64,000 nt of DNA from Mariniblastus sp. (lineage in GTDB: Bacteria > Planctomycetota > Planctomycetia > Pirellulales > Pirellulaceae). Positions 44,431 through 53,470 of the stretch are shown here, piece by piece. The translations under genes and the position numbers were made by a program. The stretch is taken from positions 150,062-214,061 of the forward strand of contig JAKVBG010000001.1 in NCBI GenBank assembly GCA_022447605.1, given 5' to 3'. Position 1 is the first letter of the stretch; every line of letters begins with the position of its first letter. Below the pieces are notes generated by a model. It saw only the letters and a list, made by a program, of their open reading frames with translations. It was not told the DNA's origin and ran no database searches.

Positions 44431-47388
44431 ATGACCACCAAAGCGATCGAGCATGAAACGCTTGAGCAGTTGATGCAGCATGATGATTTTATTCACCGCC
44501 ATATTGGGCCCAGCGACGCTGACATTGCCGAGATGTTGAAATCGGTCGGCGCCACTTCACTGGACGACCTGATCAAAACCACCGTGCCGGCCAGCATCGA
44601 ATTGGAGGGTCAGCTGGACCTGCCCAGTCCTTCCTCCGAGCCGGAGACCTTGCAGCAACTGGCCGAGTTCGCCGACCGAAACCAGGTCTTCCGGTCATTC
44701 ATCGGAATGGGCTACTACGGCACGCATGTACCGAGTGTCATTCTACGAAACGTTCTCGAGAATCCCGGTTGGTATACGGCTTACACACCGTACCAGGCGG
44801 AGATCTCGCAGGGTCGCCTGGAATCACTGCTGAATTTTCAACAGATGATCATGGACCTGACAGCGATGGAAATGGCCAACGCCTCGCTGCTCGATGAGGC
44901 CACCGCAGCCGCCGAAGCGATGACACTGTGCAAACGGGCTGGCAAACAACCCTCCAACCTCTTTTTTATTGCCAACGATGTCCACCCCCAAACGATCGAT
45001 GTGCTCCGGACCCGGGCGGAATACTTCGGTTTCGAAATCGTCACCGGTGCGCCGGACGAGATCGCCTCGCACGATCTGTTTGGTGCACTGCTGCAATACC
45101 CTGGCACCTACGGACAGGTCAACGATCTGACCGACGTGATCGAAATGGCCCATGAACAAAAGGCGCTGGTGGCGGTATCGACTGACCTGCTCAGCCTGGC
45201 ATTACTCAAACCTCCCGGGGAAATGGGAGCCGACATCGTGGTCGGCAGCGCACAGCGCTTTGGGGTACCGATGGGATACGGTGGACCGCACGCCGCCTTT
45301 TTTGCAACCCGTGATGCCTACAAACGATCGGCACCCGGCCGGATCATCGGGGTCTCGCGCGACGCGCGGGGAAAAACGGCGCTGCGAATGGCGATGCAGA
45401 CCCGTGAACAGCACATTCGTCGAGACAAGGCAACCTCCAACATCTGTACGGCCCAGGCACTGCTGGCCAACATGGCCGGGCTGTTTGCCGTTTACCACGG
45501 CCCCCAGGGGATTCTCAATATTGCCAAGCGGGTCCACCGCATAACCACGCTCCTGGCTGCCGGCCTGGACAAACTCGGTTTCCCGGTTAACCAGACCGTC
45601 TTTTTTGACACGGTTTCCGTGACGGCCGATAACGCCGAAGCGATTGTCGAGCGAGCCCGCCAGCACCGTTGCAACTTGAGATACTCGGACACAGGTACCC
45701 TCGGTATCAGCCTGGACGAGACGACCACGGAACAGGATGTCGAACTGCTGTGGGAGGTTTTCTCGGGGGAAGGCGCCCCGTTTACCGTCGATCAACTGGA
45801 TACCGACCCCGATATGTCGGCCAGTCGTATTCCGCCGGCGCTGCAAAGGACGTCTGCTTACCTGCAACACGAGGTCTTCAACAAATTCCATTCCGAAACG
45901 GAAATGCTGAGGTATCTGAAACGACTGGAAAACCGAGATTTCTCGCTCACCCATGGGATGATCCCGCTCGGTTCCTGCACCATGAAATTAAACGCCACGA
46001 CGGAAATGGTCCCCGTCACGTGGCCCGCCTTCGCCGAGATCCACCCGTTTGCGCCGCCCGAGCAGACCCTGGGTTACGACGAGATGATCGCGCAACTGGA
46101 AAAGTGGCTGGTTGAAATCACCGGGTACGATGGCATCTCGATGCAACCGAATTCCGGAGCTCAGGGCGAGTACGCGGGGTTGTTGGCTATCCGACGTTAC
46201 CATCAAAGCCGAGGGGAATCCCACCGGGATATCTGCCTGATCCCGAGTTCGGCGCACGGGACCAACCCGGCAACGGCGAGCATGATGGGGCTGAACGTGG
46301 TCGTCATCAAAACGGATGAGAATGGCAATATCGACATGGAAGACCTGGTCGCCCGTGCAGATGAACATGCCGACAACCTGTCCAGCCTGATGATCACCTA
46401 CCCGAGTACCCACGGCGTCTTTGAAGAGACCGTCCAACAAGCTTGCCAGATCATTCATGAAAGGGGAGGACAGGTCTATCTGGACGGGGCCAACATGAAC
46501 GCCCTGGTTGGTTTGACAACCCCCGGCCTGATCGGGTCGGATGTTTCCCATCTCAATCTGCACAAGACCTTTTGCATTCCCCACGGGGGCGGGGGTCCGG
46601 GGATGGGACCGATCGGTGTCAAGAAACACCTGGTACCTTTTTTGCCCAACCATGTGGTGCGCCACGATGATCAACTACCACCAGGTGGCGCGGTTTCGGC
46701 AGCCCCGTACGGGAGCGCTGCCATCCTGCCCATCTCCTGGGCCTACATTCACATGATGGGTGGAGCGGGCCTCAAAAAAGCCACGCAGGTCGCCATCCTG
46801 AATGCCAATTACATTGCCGCCCGGCTCAAGGGAAATTTCGAAGTTCTGTACAAGGGCCGCAACGGACGGGTCGCCCATGAATGTATCGTTGACATACGTC
46901 CTATCCGTGAGGCTTGTGGCATCGATGAAAAAGATATCGCCAAGCGATTGATGGATTACGGTTTTCATGCCCCGACCATGTCCTGGCCTGTGCCGGGCAC
47001 CATCATGATTGAACCGACCGAGAGTGAATCCAAATACGAACTCGATCGCTTCTGTGACGCACTGCTGGAGATTCGCGAGGAAATCCGGCAAGTCGAAAAT
47101 GGAGAACTATCGGCCGATGAAAGCTTGCCCCGCAATGCACCTCACACGATGTACGAGATCGCCGATAAAAACTGGTCTTACCCGGAAGTCAACTCGCAGG
47201 GTGACGAGGAAACACAGGGATCAGAAACCAGAAAGTACAGCCGCAATGCGGCGGTCTTCCCCAGTCACTCCACCCGGCAATCAAAATTTTGGCCGGCGGT
47301 TAACCGGATCGACGATGTTTACGGGGACCGGAATTTTGTCTGCAACTGCCCACCCCTATCGGCCTACGAAGACGATCTTGATGAGTAG
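44431..47388 (+). CDS. gcvP: Glycine dehydrogenase (decarboxylating), P protein
   Basis: 985 residues, the fused single-chain form. It decarboxylates glycine with PLP and loads the aminomethyl group on GcvH. The start [20 protein letters not shown] is typical, and the PLP lysine is Lys712 in [31 protein letters not shown] and [11 protein letters not shown]-like motifs are present. About 25 residues are inserted near the C-terminus relative to E. coli GcvP ([18 protein letters not shown] region). The ATG at 44431 is preferred to a GTG at 44419. No L protein (dihydrolipoyl dehydrogenase) gene is nearby. Confidence 0.96.
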   Translation: MTTKAIEHETLEQLMQHDDFIHRHIGPSDADIAEMLKSVGATSLDDLIKTTVPASIELEGQLDLPSPSSEPETLQQLAEFADRNQVFRSFIGMGYYGTHVPSVILRNVLENPGWYTAYTPYQAEISQGRLESLLNFQQMIMDLTAMEMANASLLDEATAAAEAMTLCKRAGKQPSNLFFIANDVHPQTIDVLRTRAEYFGFEIVTGAPDEIASHDLFGALLQYPGTYGQVNDLTDVIEMAHEQKALVAVSTDLLSLALLKPPGEMGADIVVGSAQRFGVPMGYGGPHAAFFATRDAYKRSAPGRIIGVSRDARGKTALRMAMQTREQHIRRDKATSNICTAQALLANMAGLFAVYHGPQGILNIAKRVHRITTLLAAGLDKLGFPVNQTVFFDTVSVTADNAEAIVERARQHRCNLRYSDTGTLGISLDETTTEQDVELLWEVFSGEGAPFTVDQLDTDPDMSASRIPPALQRTSAYLQHEVFNKFHSETEMLRYLKRLENRDFSLTHGMIPLGSCTMKLNATTEMVPVTWPAFAEIHPFAPPEQTLGYDEMIAQLEKWLVEITGYDGISMQPNSGAQGEYAGLLAIRRYHQSRGESHRDICLIPSSAHGTNPATASMMGLNVVVIKTDENGNIDMEDLVARADEHADNLSSLMITYPSTHGVFEETVQQACQIIHERGGQVYLDGANMNALVGLTTPGLIGSDVSHLNLHKTFCIPHGGGGPGMGPIGVKKHLVPFLPNHVVRHDDQLPPGGAVSAAPYGSAAILPISWAYIHMMGGAGLKKATQVAILNANYIAARLKGNFEVLYKGRNGRVAHECIVDIRPIREACGIDEKDIAKRLMDYGFHAPTMSWPVPGTIMIEPTESESKYELDRFCDALLEIREEIRQVENGELSADESLPRNAPHTMYEIADKNWSYPEVNSQGDEETQGSETRKYSRNAAVFPSHSTRQSKFWPAVNRIDDVYGDRNFVCNCPPLSAYEDDLDE

Positions 47389-47416
47389 GCAACTCTCCAT
47401 CCCGTCGGGCTGAATC

Positions 47417-48163
47417 ATGAACCGTTGTCGACTGATTATCGATCCTCCGGCATCCGGCAGTTGGAATATGGCCGTTGACCAGGCCTTGATGGAAACCGCG
47501 GACCAGACGGCGAGATCAACCCTCCGTCTCTACGCCTGGCACCCTGCAACGCTGAGCCTGGGCTACTTCCAGAACTACGCAGATCGGCAGGGGCATACCG
47601 AGAGCCTGGCTTGCAACTGCGTAAGACGATCGACGGGTGGCGGTGCCATCCTGCATCACCATGAACTCACCTATAGTCTTTGCCTGCCAAGTGAAAATCG
47701 CTGGTCCAAAAAGAATACTGAACTTTACAACCTCGTCCACCAGGCGACGATTGACACACTGAAAAATTGGCGCATCAAGGCGGAACTGTTCCGGGCCACA
47801 ACCGACCCGATTGCAGAGCAGCACAAAGCGTTTCTCTGTTTTGAACGGAGAACCGGAGGAGATGTTATCCTGGATTCATACAAAATCGGCGGCAGCGCAC
47901 AACGCCGCACCAAACATGCGCTGCTGCAGCATGGAAGCATCCTGTTATCCCAGTCGATTCACGCACCCCAACTGCCCGGGATCACTGACCTCGCCTCCCA
48001 ACCAATCAAGCTGGACGATTTCCGCCAAGCCTGGATCGATACGGTCCAACAGAAAATTCAGTTGGAAATCTCGCTTTCAGCTCTCTCTGAGCAGGAAATC
48101 GCATCAGCCAAATCGATCGAAACCAACCGGTTTTCCACCCATCAATGGAACCGGAAACGATAG
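47417..48163 (+). CDS. Lipoate-protein ligase / LipM-like octanoyltransferase
   Basis: 248 residues of the BPL/LplA/LipB fold. Motifs: DQALMET, RRSTGGGAILHHHELTYSL (substrate binding), and YKIGGSAQRRTKHALLQHGSILL with the conserved lysine. Cys141 in AFLCFERR sits where LipM enzymes keep their nucleophilic cysteine, so an octanoyl-ACP to GcvH transferase is at least as likely as an ATP-using ligase. It lies 28 bases after gcvP, so it probably modifies GcvH from the same transcript. The absence of an accessory C-terminal domain also fits LipM. Confidence 0.82.
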   Translation: MNRCRLIIDPPASGSWNMAVDQALMETADQTARSTLRLYAWHPATLSLGYFQNYADRQGHTESLACNCVRRSTGGGAILHHHELTYSLCLPSENRWSKKNTELYNLVHQATIDTLKNWRIKAELFRATTDPIAEQHKAFLCFERRTGGDVILDSYKIGGSAQRRTKHALLQHGSILLSQSIHAPQLPGITDLASQPIKLDDFRQAWIDTVQQKIQLEISLSALSEQEIASAKSIETNRFSTHQWNRKR

Positions 48164-48434
48164 GTAGGCGATCACCGTTTCGCCCAAAGTTCAACCGTAA
48201 CGATCAGGCTAGATATTCGGGCTGGGACTCCGATTCACGACAAAATGGCCCCTTTTCAGGAAGCACCAGCCCTGGCTGGCTTCTGGCTGATTTGACATCT
48301 CCATCAGAACGAAGATAATGAATGGAGAGCGTCGACCCGAAAACTGTCGATTGCGGAGAGCAAATTTTAATCGAATGATCGATTGATGAGGCAAATTTGA
48401 TTCCCGCAATTTGAAATCCGTTAGGGAACGTAGC

Positions 48435-49121
48435 ATGCAAGTAGTGTTAAAAGTGGTTGGGGGCAAAAATGATGGGCGGGAGATCGTCATCAGTGTTCCC
48501 AAGTTTATTATCGGGCGCGGTGAAACTGCTCATTTGCGACCTTCGAGCGATTTGATCAGTCGAGAGCATTGCTCAATCTGCGTCAACGACGGCCAAGTAA
48601 CCGTCGATGACTTGAACAGCCGCAACGGAACCTTTGTCAACGGGGCGGAGCTTTCGGGTACTCACCTCGTCAAGTCCGGCGACTCACTCAGAGTCGGCCG
48701 CCTTCAGTTCAGCATTCTCATCGATCCAGTCAAAGCGGGACAAAAGAAACCAAGGGTCAAAAGTGCAGTGGAAGCTGCCTCGCGGACCATGGAAAAGAAA
48801 CAACCCAGTAAAGAGATGCTGGAAGACAGCATTACGGACTGGCTTTCTTCCCCCGACGAAGAAGTCGTGAAAGACAATTTCCGCAAAGCGGAAACGGTTC
48901 AATTCGAGATCGAAGATTCGAAAACGAAAGAGAATCTCGATTTGAGCGATTCGGATGATGACTCCAGCGAGGATCTGGAGGAAGCCGATTCTGATGAGGC
49001 CAGCGCTAAGAAGCGAGGCAAGAAAAAATTTGGCAAACTGCCGCCAAGGCCCAAATTCAGCCATGATGACTCCACGACGGCTGCGGGCGATGTCCTTAAA
49101 AAGTTCTTTAACCGCCGCTAA
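48435..49121 (+). CDS. FHA domain protein
   Basis: 228 residues from the ATG at 48435 (AGGGAA eight bases upstream). A forkhead-associated domain fills about 5-95, with the phosphothreonine-binding signature GRGETAHLRPSSDLISREHC and DLNSRNGTFVNGAEL. The remainder is charged and low in complexity: Lys-rich at about 105-125, then Asp/Glu/Ser-rich, ending in a basic tail (KKFFNRR). It probably docks to a phosphorylated kinase partner in the cytoplasm; no kinase gene is adjacent. Confidence 0.88.
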   Translation: MQVVLKVVGGKNDGREIVISVPKFIIGRGETAHLRPSSDLISREHCSICVNDGQVTVDDLNSRNGTFVNGAELSGTHLVKSGDSLRVGRLQFSILIDPVKAGQKKPRVKSAVEAASRTMEKKQPSKEMLEDSITDWLSSPDEEVVKDNFRKAETVQFEIEDSKTKENLDLSDSDDDSSEDLEEADSDEASAKKRGKKKFGKLPPRPKFSHDDSTTAAGDVLKKFFNRR

Positions 49122-49344
49122 CGCCGGAACGCACCCAGAGCATGATGAATCGAGGCAACCTTCAGATTGCCGCGTTCTCCTGTTTTTGTAGTTTTGCATA
49201 AGATCTGCTTTACACTGAATTTCTTCACCAAGATTGTCGCGCCGTCGTCGAATTCCAAGAAAATGACCAACCATTCGCAATCGGGCGAAACCGTGGGTCG
49301 TTTTGACTGGTATTGTCTCGGCTCGAATCTGCAGGGGTACTTTC

Positions 49345-49911
49345 TTGGCTGACGAACTCTCTATCCTGGTAAATCGTTGCCTGACAGGGCATCAGCCCTC
49401 GTTTCAAACGCTGGTTGAGCGTTTCCGTGGTCAGGTCTTTGGACTCTGTTTCAGGATGCTCGGGCAGCGTGAAGACGCAGAAGATGCAACTCAGGAAACG
49501 ATGGTTCGCCTGGTCAACAACCTGCACCGGTGGGAACAGGACCGAGCGTTTGAACCATGGTTGTTGACGATCGCCGGAAATCGTTGTCGCACCCGCCTGG
49601 CCAAGAGAAAACGTCGACCGACTCCGGTTTCGCTGGATTACCCGGTGCAAGATCGATCGCACCTGGAGTCCCAAGCAAAGTGGTTAAAGGAAGAAATCGA
49701 CCTCGCGCTTTCCCATTTACGTGTCGAATACCGTCAGGCATTCATCCTGTTCCACGAGCAGGAATTAGGTTACGGCGATATCGCCAGCAATCTGAATGTA
49801 CCGCTCGGTACCGTAAAGACATGGGTTCATCGAGCCCGGCGTGAAATTGTATCCCAATTAAAAAAAAGAGGGACTCTCGGTGAAGACCGGACTGACGTGC
49901 GTACAGTTTGA
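49345..49911 (+). CDS. ECF-type RNA polymerase sigma factor
   Basis: 188 residues. The start is the TTG at 49345, chosen because AGGGG lies seven bases upstream; the frame is open from 49303. Region 2 reads QREDAEDATQETMVRLVNNL (helices binding the -10 element), and region 4 reads ELGYGDIASNLNVPLGTVKT, a helix-turn-helix for the -35 element. It overlaps the next gene by 32 bases, so the pair is translationally coupled, as in sigma/anti-sigma modules. The cue it answers is unknown. Confidence 0.93.
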   Translation: MADELSILVNRCLTGHQPSFQTLVERFRGQVFGLCFRMLGQREDAEDATQETMVRLVNNLHRWEQDRAFEPWLLTIAGNRCRTRLAKRKRRPTPVSLDYPVQDRSHLESQAKWLKEEIDLALSHLRVEYRQAFILFHEQELGYGDIASNLNVPLGTVKTWVHRARREIVSQLKKRGTLGEDRTDVRTV

Positions 49912-50548
49912 AGAAAGAATCCAGAGGTTATTGGATTCTCGGCGGGAGTTGGCAACCGACTCGCTGCTCGCTGAGCATTGCCGGCAGTGCCGGGAGTGCC
50001 GGGAGTTGCTTGATTCCTATCAATCCCTCGAGGATAGTTTCTCCGGAAAGCTTCCCACCGCCATCCAGCACGCAATCAAAAATTCTCCACCTCAGACCGG
50101 AACCACGCCAACCAGTCGTTGGAGCCAATGCGCCCCCTTCCTGATCACCTTGCTAATTGGGATCGTCGCAGGAACCCTGATCGGCTTCGCTTCCAGAGGC
50201 ATGTCGGGGGCATCTGCCAAGCTGGATCCTCTTCCTGCAGGACCTCGCAATCCTGCCGTTTCCTTGGCACCCACGTTAACCGTTGATCAGAGCGATTCGT
50301 TCAACCGGCTCCCAGACTGGAGCGATTCGTTCAACCAGATTCAAAACGTTAATACCCAGATCATCGCGATTGACCAGTTTCTCGTGCAGCACCCAAACTT
50401 GCACCTGTACTACCGTTGCGCAACTGATTCTCCGGCCGCACTAACCCTGCAATCTTCAATCCAGGTCGCCTACCATTGGCTGCAGGAGAATTTTTTCCCG
50501 ACAGTCGAGTATCAGAAATACCAGTTTCCAAACGAAAATGGGAATTAA
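49880..50548 (+). CDS. Probable zinc-finger anti-sigma factor
   Basis: 222 residues starting at GTG with GAGGGA upstream, overlapping the sigma gene by 32 bases. The N-terminal HCRQCRECRELL fits the HxxxCxxC zinc-binding pattern of anti-sigma (zf-HC2) domains. A transmembrane helix at about 90-110 (FLITLLIGIVAGTLIGFAS) is followed by a periplasmic tail of about 110 residues, which is Ser/Asn-rich and contains a duplicated decapeptide SDSFN(R/Q)... from a 16-base direct repeat (50291-50306 and 50321-50336). It probably holds the sigma factor inactive at the membrane. Confidence 0.83.
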   Translation: MKTGLTCVQFEERIQRLLDSRRELATDSLLAEHCRQCRECRELLDSYQSLEDSFSGKLPTAIQHAIKNSPPQTGTTPTSRWSQCAPFLITLLIGIVAGTLIGFASRGMSGASAKLDPLPAGPRNPAVSLAPTLTVDQSDSFNRLPDWSDSFNQIQNVNTQIIAIDQFLVQHPNLHLYYRCATDSPAALTLQSSIQVAYHWLQENFFPTVEYQKYQFPNENGN

Positions 50549-50831
50549 CGGCAGTTGCCGGGTGTCACACCTTTCCTTCTACCCAACTCGGCAGGGCGAA
50601 CCTGAGGACACCCACGAGCCGGTCAATTAAGCCGGACGATGGATGGCCGCACCTCAGGGCACCGTTTAATCGTCACAACCGGATCACCCGAACGACCTTG
50701 AGAGTTTACCGAGCCCAAAATCTCTTTTTTGTCGTGAAAGTTTACCTAGATGTCCTATTTTTTCACCGGGCACCTACCCGTGAGAAAGCTTGTTACCAAC
50801 CTACCTGAAACCGAATTGCATAGGACACTTA

Positions 50832-51206
50832 ATGGCCACCAACAAATCAAACCAAACCAACGGCAATACGAAAAAACCATATATCAAAATGAACGAAACG
50901 GGTCGTCGCAACAGCCAGGACAGGCGCCAACAAGCGGTACCGGTTGCCGAGGAACGCCGCAAAGTAAAAAGACGACGGCAGATCGACCCGACCACATGTG
51001 AGCGAGAATACAACGCCTCGGAAATCGAATTCATGCAAGCGATGGATGAATACAAACATGCCAGCGGCCGGATGTTTCCGACTTGCAGCGAGATCCTGGA
51101 AGTCATCATCAAGCTGGGGTATCGCCAGATAGAGGAACCGGGAGAAATCTACCAGGCAGAATTGGAAGACGCCCTGATCCAACAGGCTGAAGTGATGCCG
51201 CGATAA
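50832..51206 (+). CDS. Small conserved planctomycete-type hypothetical protein
   Basis: 124 residues from the ATG at 50832 (AGGA upstream). The first 55 residues are basic and low in complexity. From about residue 58 comes a compact domain [20 protein letters not shown], continuing [19 protein letters not shown] recognise this EFMxAMDEYKxxxGRxFPTxSExLEVxxxLGY pattern as widespread in planctomycetes with no assigned function. It is followed by a strong terminator at 51244, so it is probably the last gene of its unit. Confidence 0.75.
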   Translation: MATNKSNQTNGNTKKPYIKMNETGRRNSQDRRQQAVPVAEERRKVKRRRQIDPTTCEREYNASEIEFMQAMDEYKHASGRMFPTCSEILEVIIKLGYRQIEEPGEIYQAELEDALIQQAEVMPR

Positions 51207-51243
51207 CTTGCCCAGCTTCTTGACATGCCAGCAAATCAAACCC

Positions 51244-51271
51244 AAAAACCGCCTGAAAAGGCGGTTTTTTT
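51244..51271 (+). terminator. Intrinsic terminator
   Basis: Perfect stem AAAAACCGCC (51244-51253) / GGCGGTTTTT (51260-51269) with loop TGAAAA and a T-run to 51271. It ends the unit containing the small conserved gene, 37 bases after its stop codon. Confidence 0.92.
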
Positions 51272-51355
51272 CGTTGATATTGTCTGGCCTGGCCAGTTGC
51301 ACTAAAGTTTCGCGGCCAATTTATTTCCAACCTCGAGTTAAGCCCGAGTTCAGAC

Positions 51356-52081
51356 ATGGTTCATTCTTCCAAGCAGACCGCTCAACGTCGGTTTTCTATC
51401 CGGTTACTTCCTTTGGCTCAATGGATGTCCCTTACCTTGCTGGCCTGTTTCCAGCTCGGCTGCAGCATCAATGCAGACCGATACAATCGCCTTGGAAAAG
51501 AAGCTTTTGATGAAGGGCAGATGACAGAGGCAATCAACCAGTTCCAGACGGCACTGTCGGCCGATCCCAACAACTCCGATGCCTATTATAATCTTGCAGC
51601 CAGTTACTACACCTTGGGCAAACGGACCAACAACCCCCAGGCACTCACCCAGGCCGAGGAACTCTACCGCCAGGCGATCGCCCTGAATGACATGAACGAA
51701 GACGCACACAGGGGCTTGGCCTGCCTGTTGGTCGACACCAACCGAAAACAGGAAGCCTTCAATTCCCTGCAACAATGGCAAGCCAGACATCCCACCAACA
51801 TTGACCCGCTGATCGAATTGGCCAGGTTGAATCAGGAATTTGGCAACAGCCGACAAGCGGCGGATTTGCTGACCGATGCACTACTGCTGGACAGCCAAAA
51901 TGTACGAGCCCTGACCGCAATGGGTTACGTTCGCGCCAGCCAGGGGCAGTATGCCCAGGCCATCCAGAACTACAACCGTGTTCTTCAACTGGACGGCAAT
52001 CAACCCCAGGTCGCTCAACAGATCAATGAGCTCCAGCTGAGAATGGCTCAAGCCAACCAGCAGCAAAAGACGTCCTATTAA
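51356..52081 (+). CDS. TPR-repeat lipoprotein
   Basis: 241 residues. A basic leader and hydrophobic segment (about 17-36) end in the lipobox FQLGC, so it is a probable outer- or inner-membrane lipoprotein. About five tetratricopeptide repeats follow (YNRLGKEAFDEGQMTEAINQ, DAYYNLAASYYTLGKR, DAHRGLACLLVDTNRKQEAF, IDPLIELARLNQEFGNSRQA, ALTAMGYVRASQGQYAQAIQ). It probably scaffolds an envelope complex; no partner is evident. Confidence 0.87.
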   Translation: MVHSSKQTAQRRFSIRLLPLAQWMSLTLLACFQLGCSINADRYNRLGKEAFDEGQMTEAINQFQTALSADPNNSDAYYNLAASYYTLGKRTNNPQALTQAEELYRQAIALNDMNEDAHRGLACLLVDTNRKQEAFNSLQQWQARHPTNIDPLIELARLNQEFGNSRQAADLLTDALLLDSQNVRALTAMGYVRASQGQYAQAIQNYNRVLQLDGNQPQVAQQINELQLRMAQANQQQKTSY

Positions 52082-52269
52082 CGATGTCGATGTGGCCACC
52101 GTTTCCAAGCCCCGGAGGGGATTTCAGGAAAGTTGGTCCCCAACAGATGCCGCCCAATCACTGACCCCGGTTTCTGGGCTGCCGCCACTTTCCTGTAATT
52201 TCCGAAACTACTAGAATCGGAAGAGTACGGCTACGGGTTTGGCACTCTCTTTGACAGACGGAATTCGAA

Positions 52270-53379
52270 ATGTCTTCTTCTACAACAACCGAAAGAGTCT
52301 TCAATTTTTCGGCGGGCCCTGCCGTTTTGCCTGAACCTGTATTGGAACAAGTTCGTGAGGAACTGTTCTGTTTACCCGGAGTCGGCAGTAGCGTGATGGA
52401 AATCAGCCATCGCAGCCCGGCGTTTGTCGGCGTTCTGGATGATGCCCGGGAGCGAATCGCCAGCTTGCATCAGATTCCAGATGACTATGAAGTGCTGTTT
52501 GTGCAGGGGGGAGCGACCTTGCAAAACGCGATGATCCCGGCCAACTTCTTGGTCGACCGAGAACAGACAGCCGACTGTATCATTACCGGGACCTGGGGGA
52601 AAAAGAACAGCCAGGATGTCTCCTATTATGGCAAACTAAACGTTGCCTGGGACGGATCCGAAACCGGTTTTACCCGGACACCGGAACAGAGCGAGTTGAA
52701 TCTGACCGAGGGTGCGGCCTACTGTCATTACACGTCCAACGAGACCATTCACGGAGTCCAGTTTCGCGATCCTCCCGGGGTCGGTGAGGCCCCCCTGGTG
52801 GTGGACCAATCCTCCGATTTCCTGTCCGAACCATTGGATATCCAACGGTTTGGTTTGATCTACGCCTGCGCCCAGAAAAATTGTGGCATCGCAGGTGTGA
52901 CTGCCCTGATCATCCGGCACGAACTGCTGGAACGATCTGAAAGCCGGCTGCCCCGCTACCTCGATTATGCCCAACACGCCAAGGGAGCATCGATGCTGAA
53001 CACCCCCCCCACGTTTGCCGTTTATGTAACGGGCCTGGTCTGCAAGTGGATCCAGGAAACCGTGGGTGGGCTGGAAGCAATGCACCGTTTGAATCAAGAA
53101 AAAGCCGGCCTATTGTATGAGTTGATTGACCAGAGTGATGGTTTTTATTCAGGTCATGCCCAACCCTCAAGCCGCTCGTTAATGAACGTTGTTTTTCGTT
53201 TGCCGTCAGCAGAATTGGACGCGAAGTTTGTCGCTGAAGCTGGCGAACAGGGAATGACCGGTTTGAATGGACATCGCAGCGTCGGTGGAATTCGGGCTTC
53301 CATTTACAATGCCATGCCCCTGGGTGGAGTGCAGGCCCTGGCTGACTTCATGCGGGATTTTGTTCAAAGGAATGGCTGA
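52270..53379 (+). CDS. serC: Phosphoserine aminotransferase
   Basis: 369 residues. SerC makes 3-phosphoserine from 3-phosphohydroxypyruvate with glutamate, and PLP on Lys203 (CAQKNCGIAG). FNFSAGPAVLPEPVLEQV, MEISHRSPAF, VQGGATLQNAMIPANF and HYTSNETIHGVQF are characteristic of SerC, and the Ser/Asn-rich GLNGHRSVGGIRASIYNAMP closes the phosphate site. It precedes serA by 91 bases in the same direction, placing both early serine-synthesis steps together. Confidence 0.95.
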   Translation: MSSSTTTERVFNFSAGPAVLPEPVLEQVREELFCLPGVGSSVMEISHRSPAFVGVLDDARERIASLHQIPDDYEVLFVQGGATLQNAMIPANFLVDREQTADCIITGTWGKKNSQDVSYYGKLNVAWDGSETGFTRTPEQSELNLTEGAAYCHYTSNETIHGVQFRDPPGVGEAPLVVDQSSDFLSEPLDIQRFGLIYACAQKNCGIAGVTALIIRHELLERSESRLPRYLDYAQHAKGASMLNTPPTFAVYVTGLVCKWIQETVGGLEAMHRLNQEKAGLLYELIDQSDGFYSGHAQPSSRSLMNVVFRLPSAELDAKFVAEAGEQGMTGLNGHRSVGGIRASIYNAMPLGGVQALADFMRDFVQRNG

Positions 53380-53470
53380 GAACGAACAGTAAAACAACAC
53401 GGGAAGTCCCTGTTCAGATCGGTCCGTAACGTCTCGACAGGAAACACCCCACAGCAAGGTCAAGGCTGCA

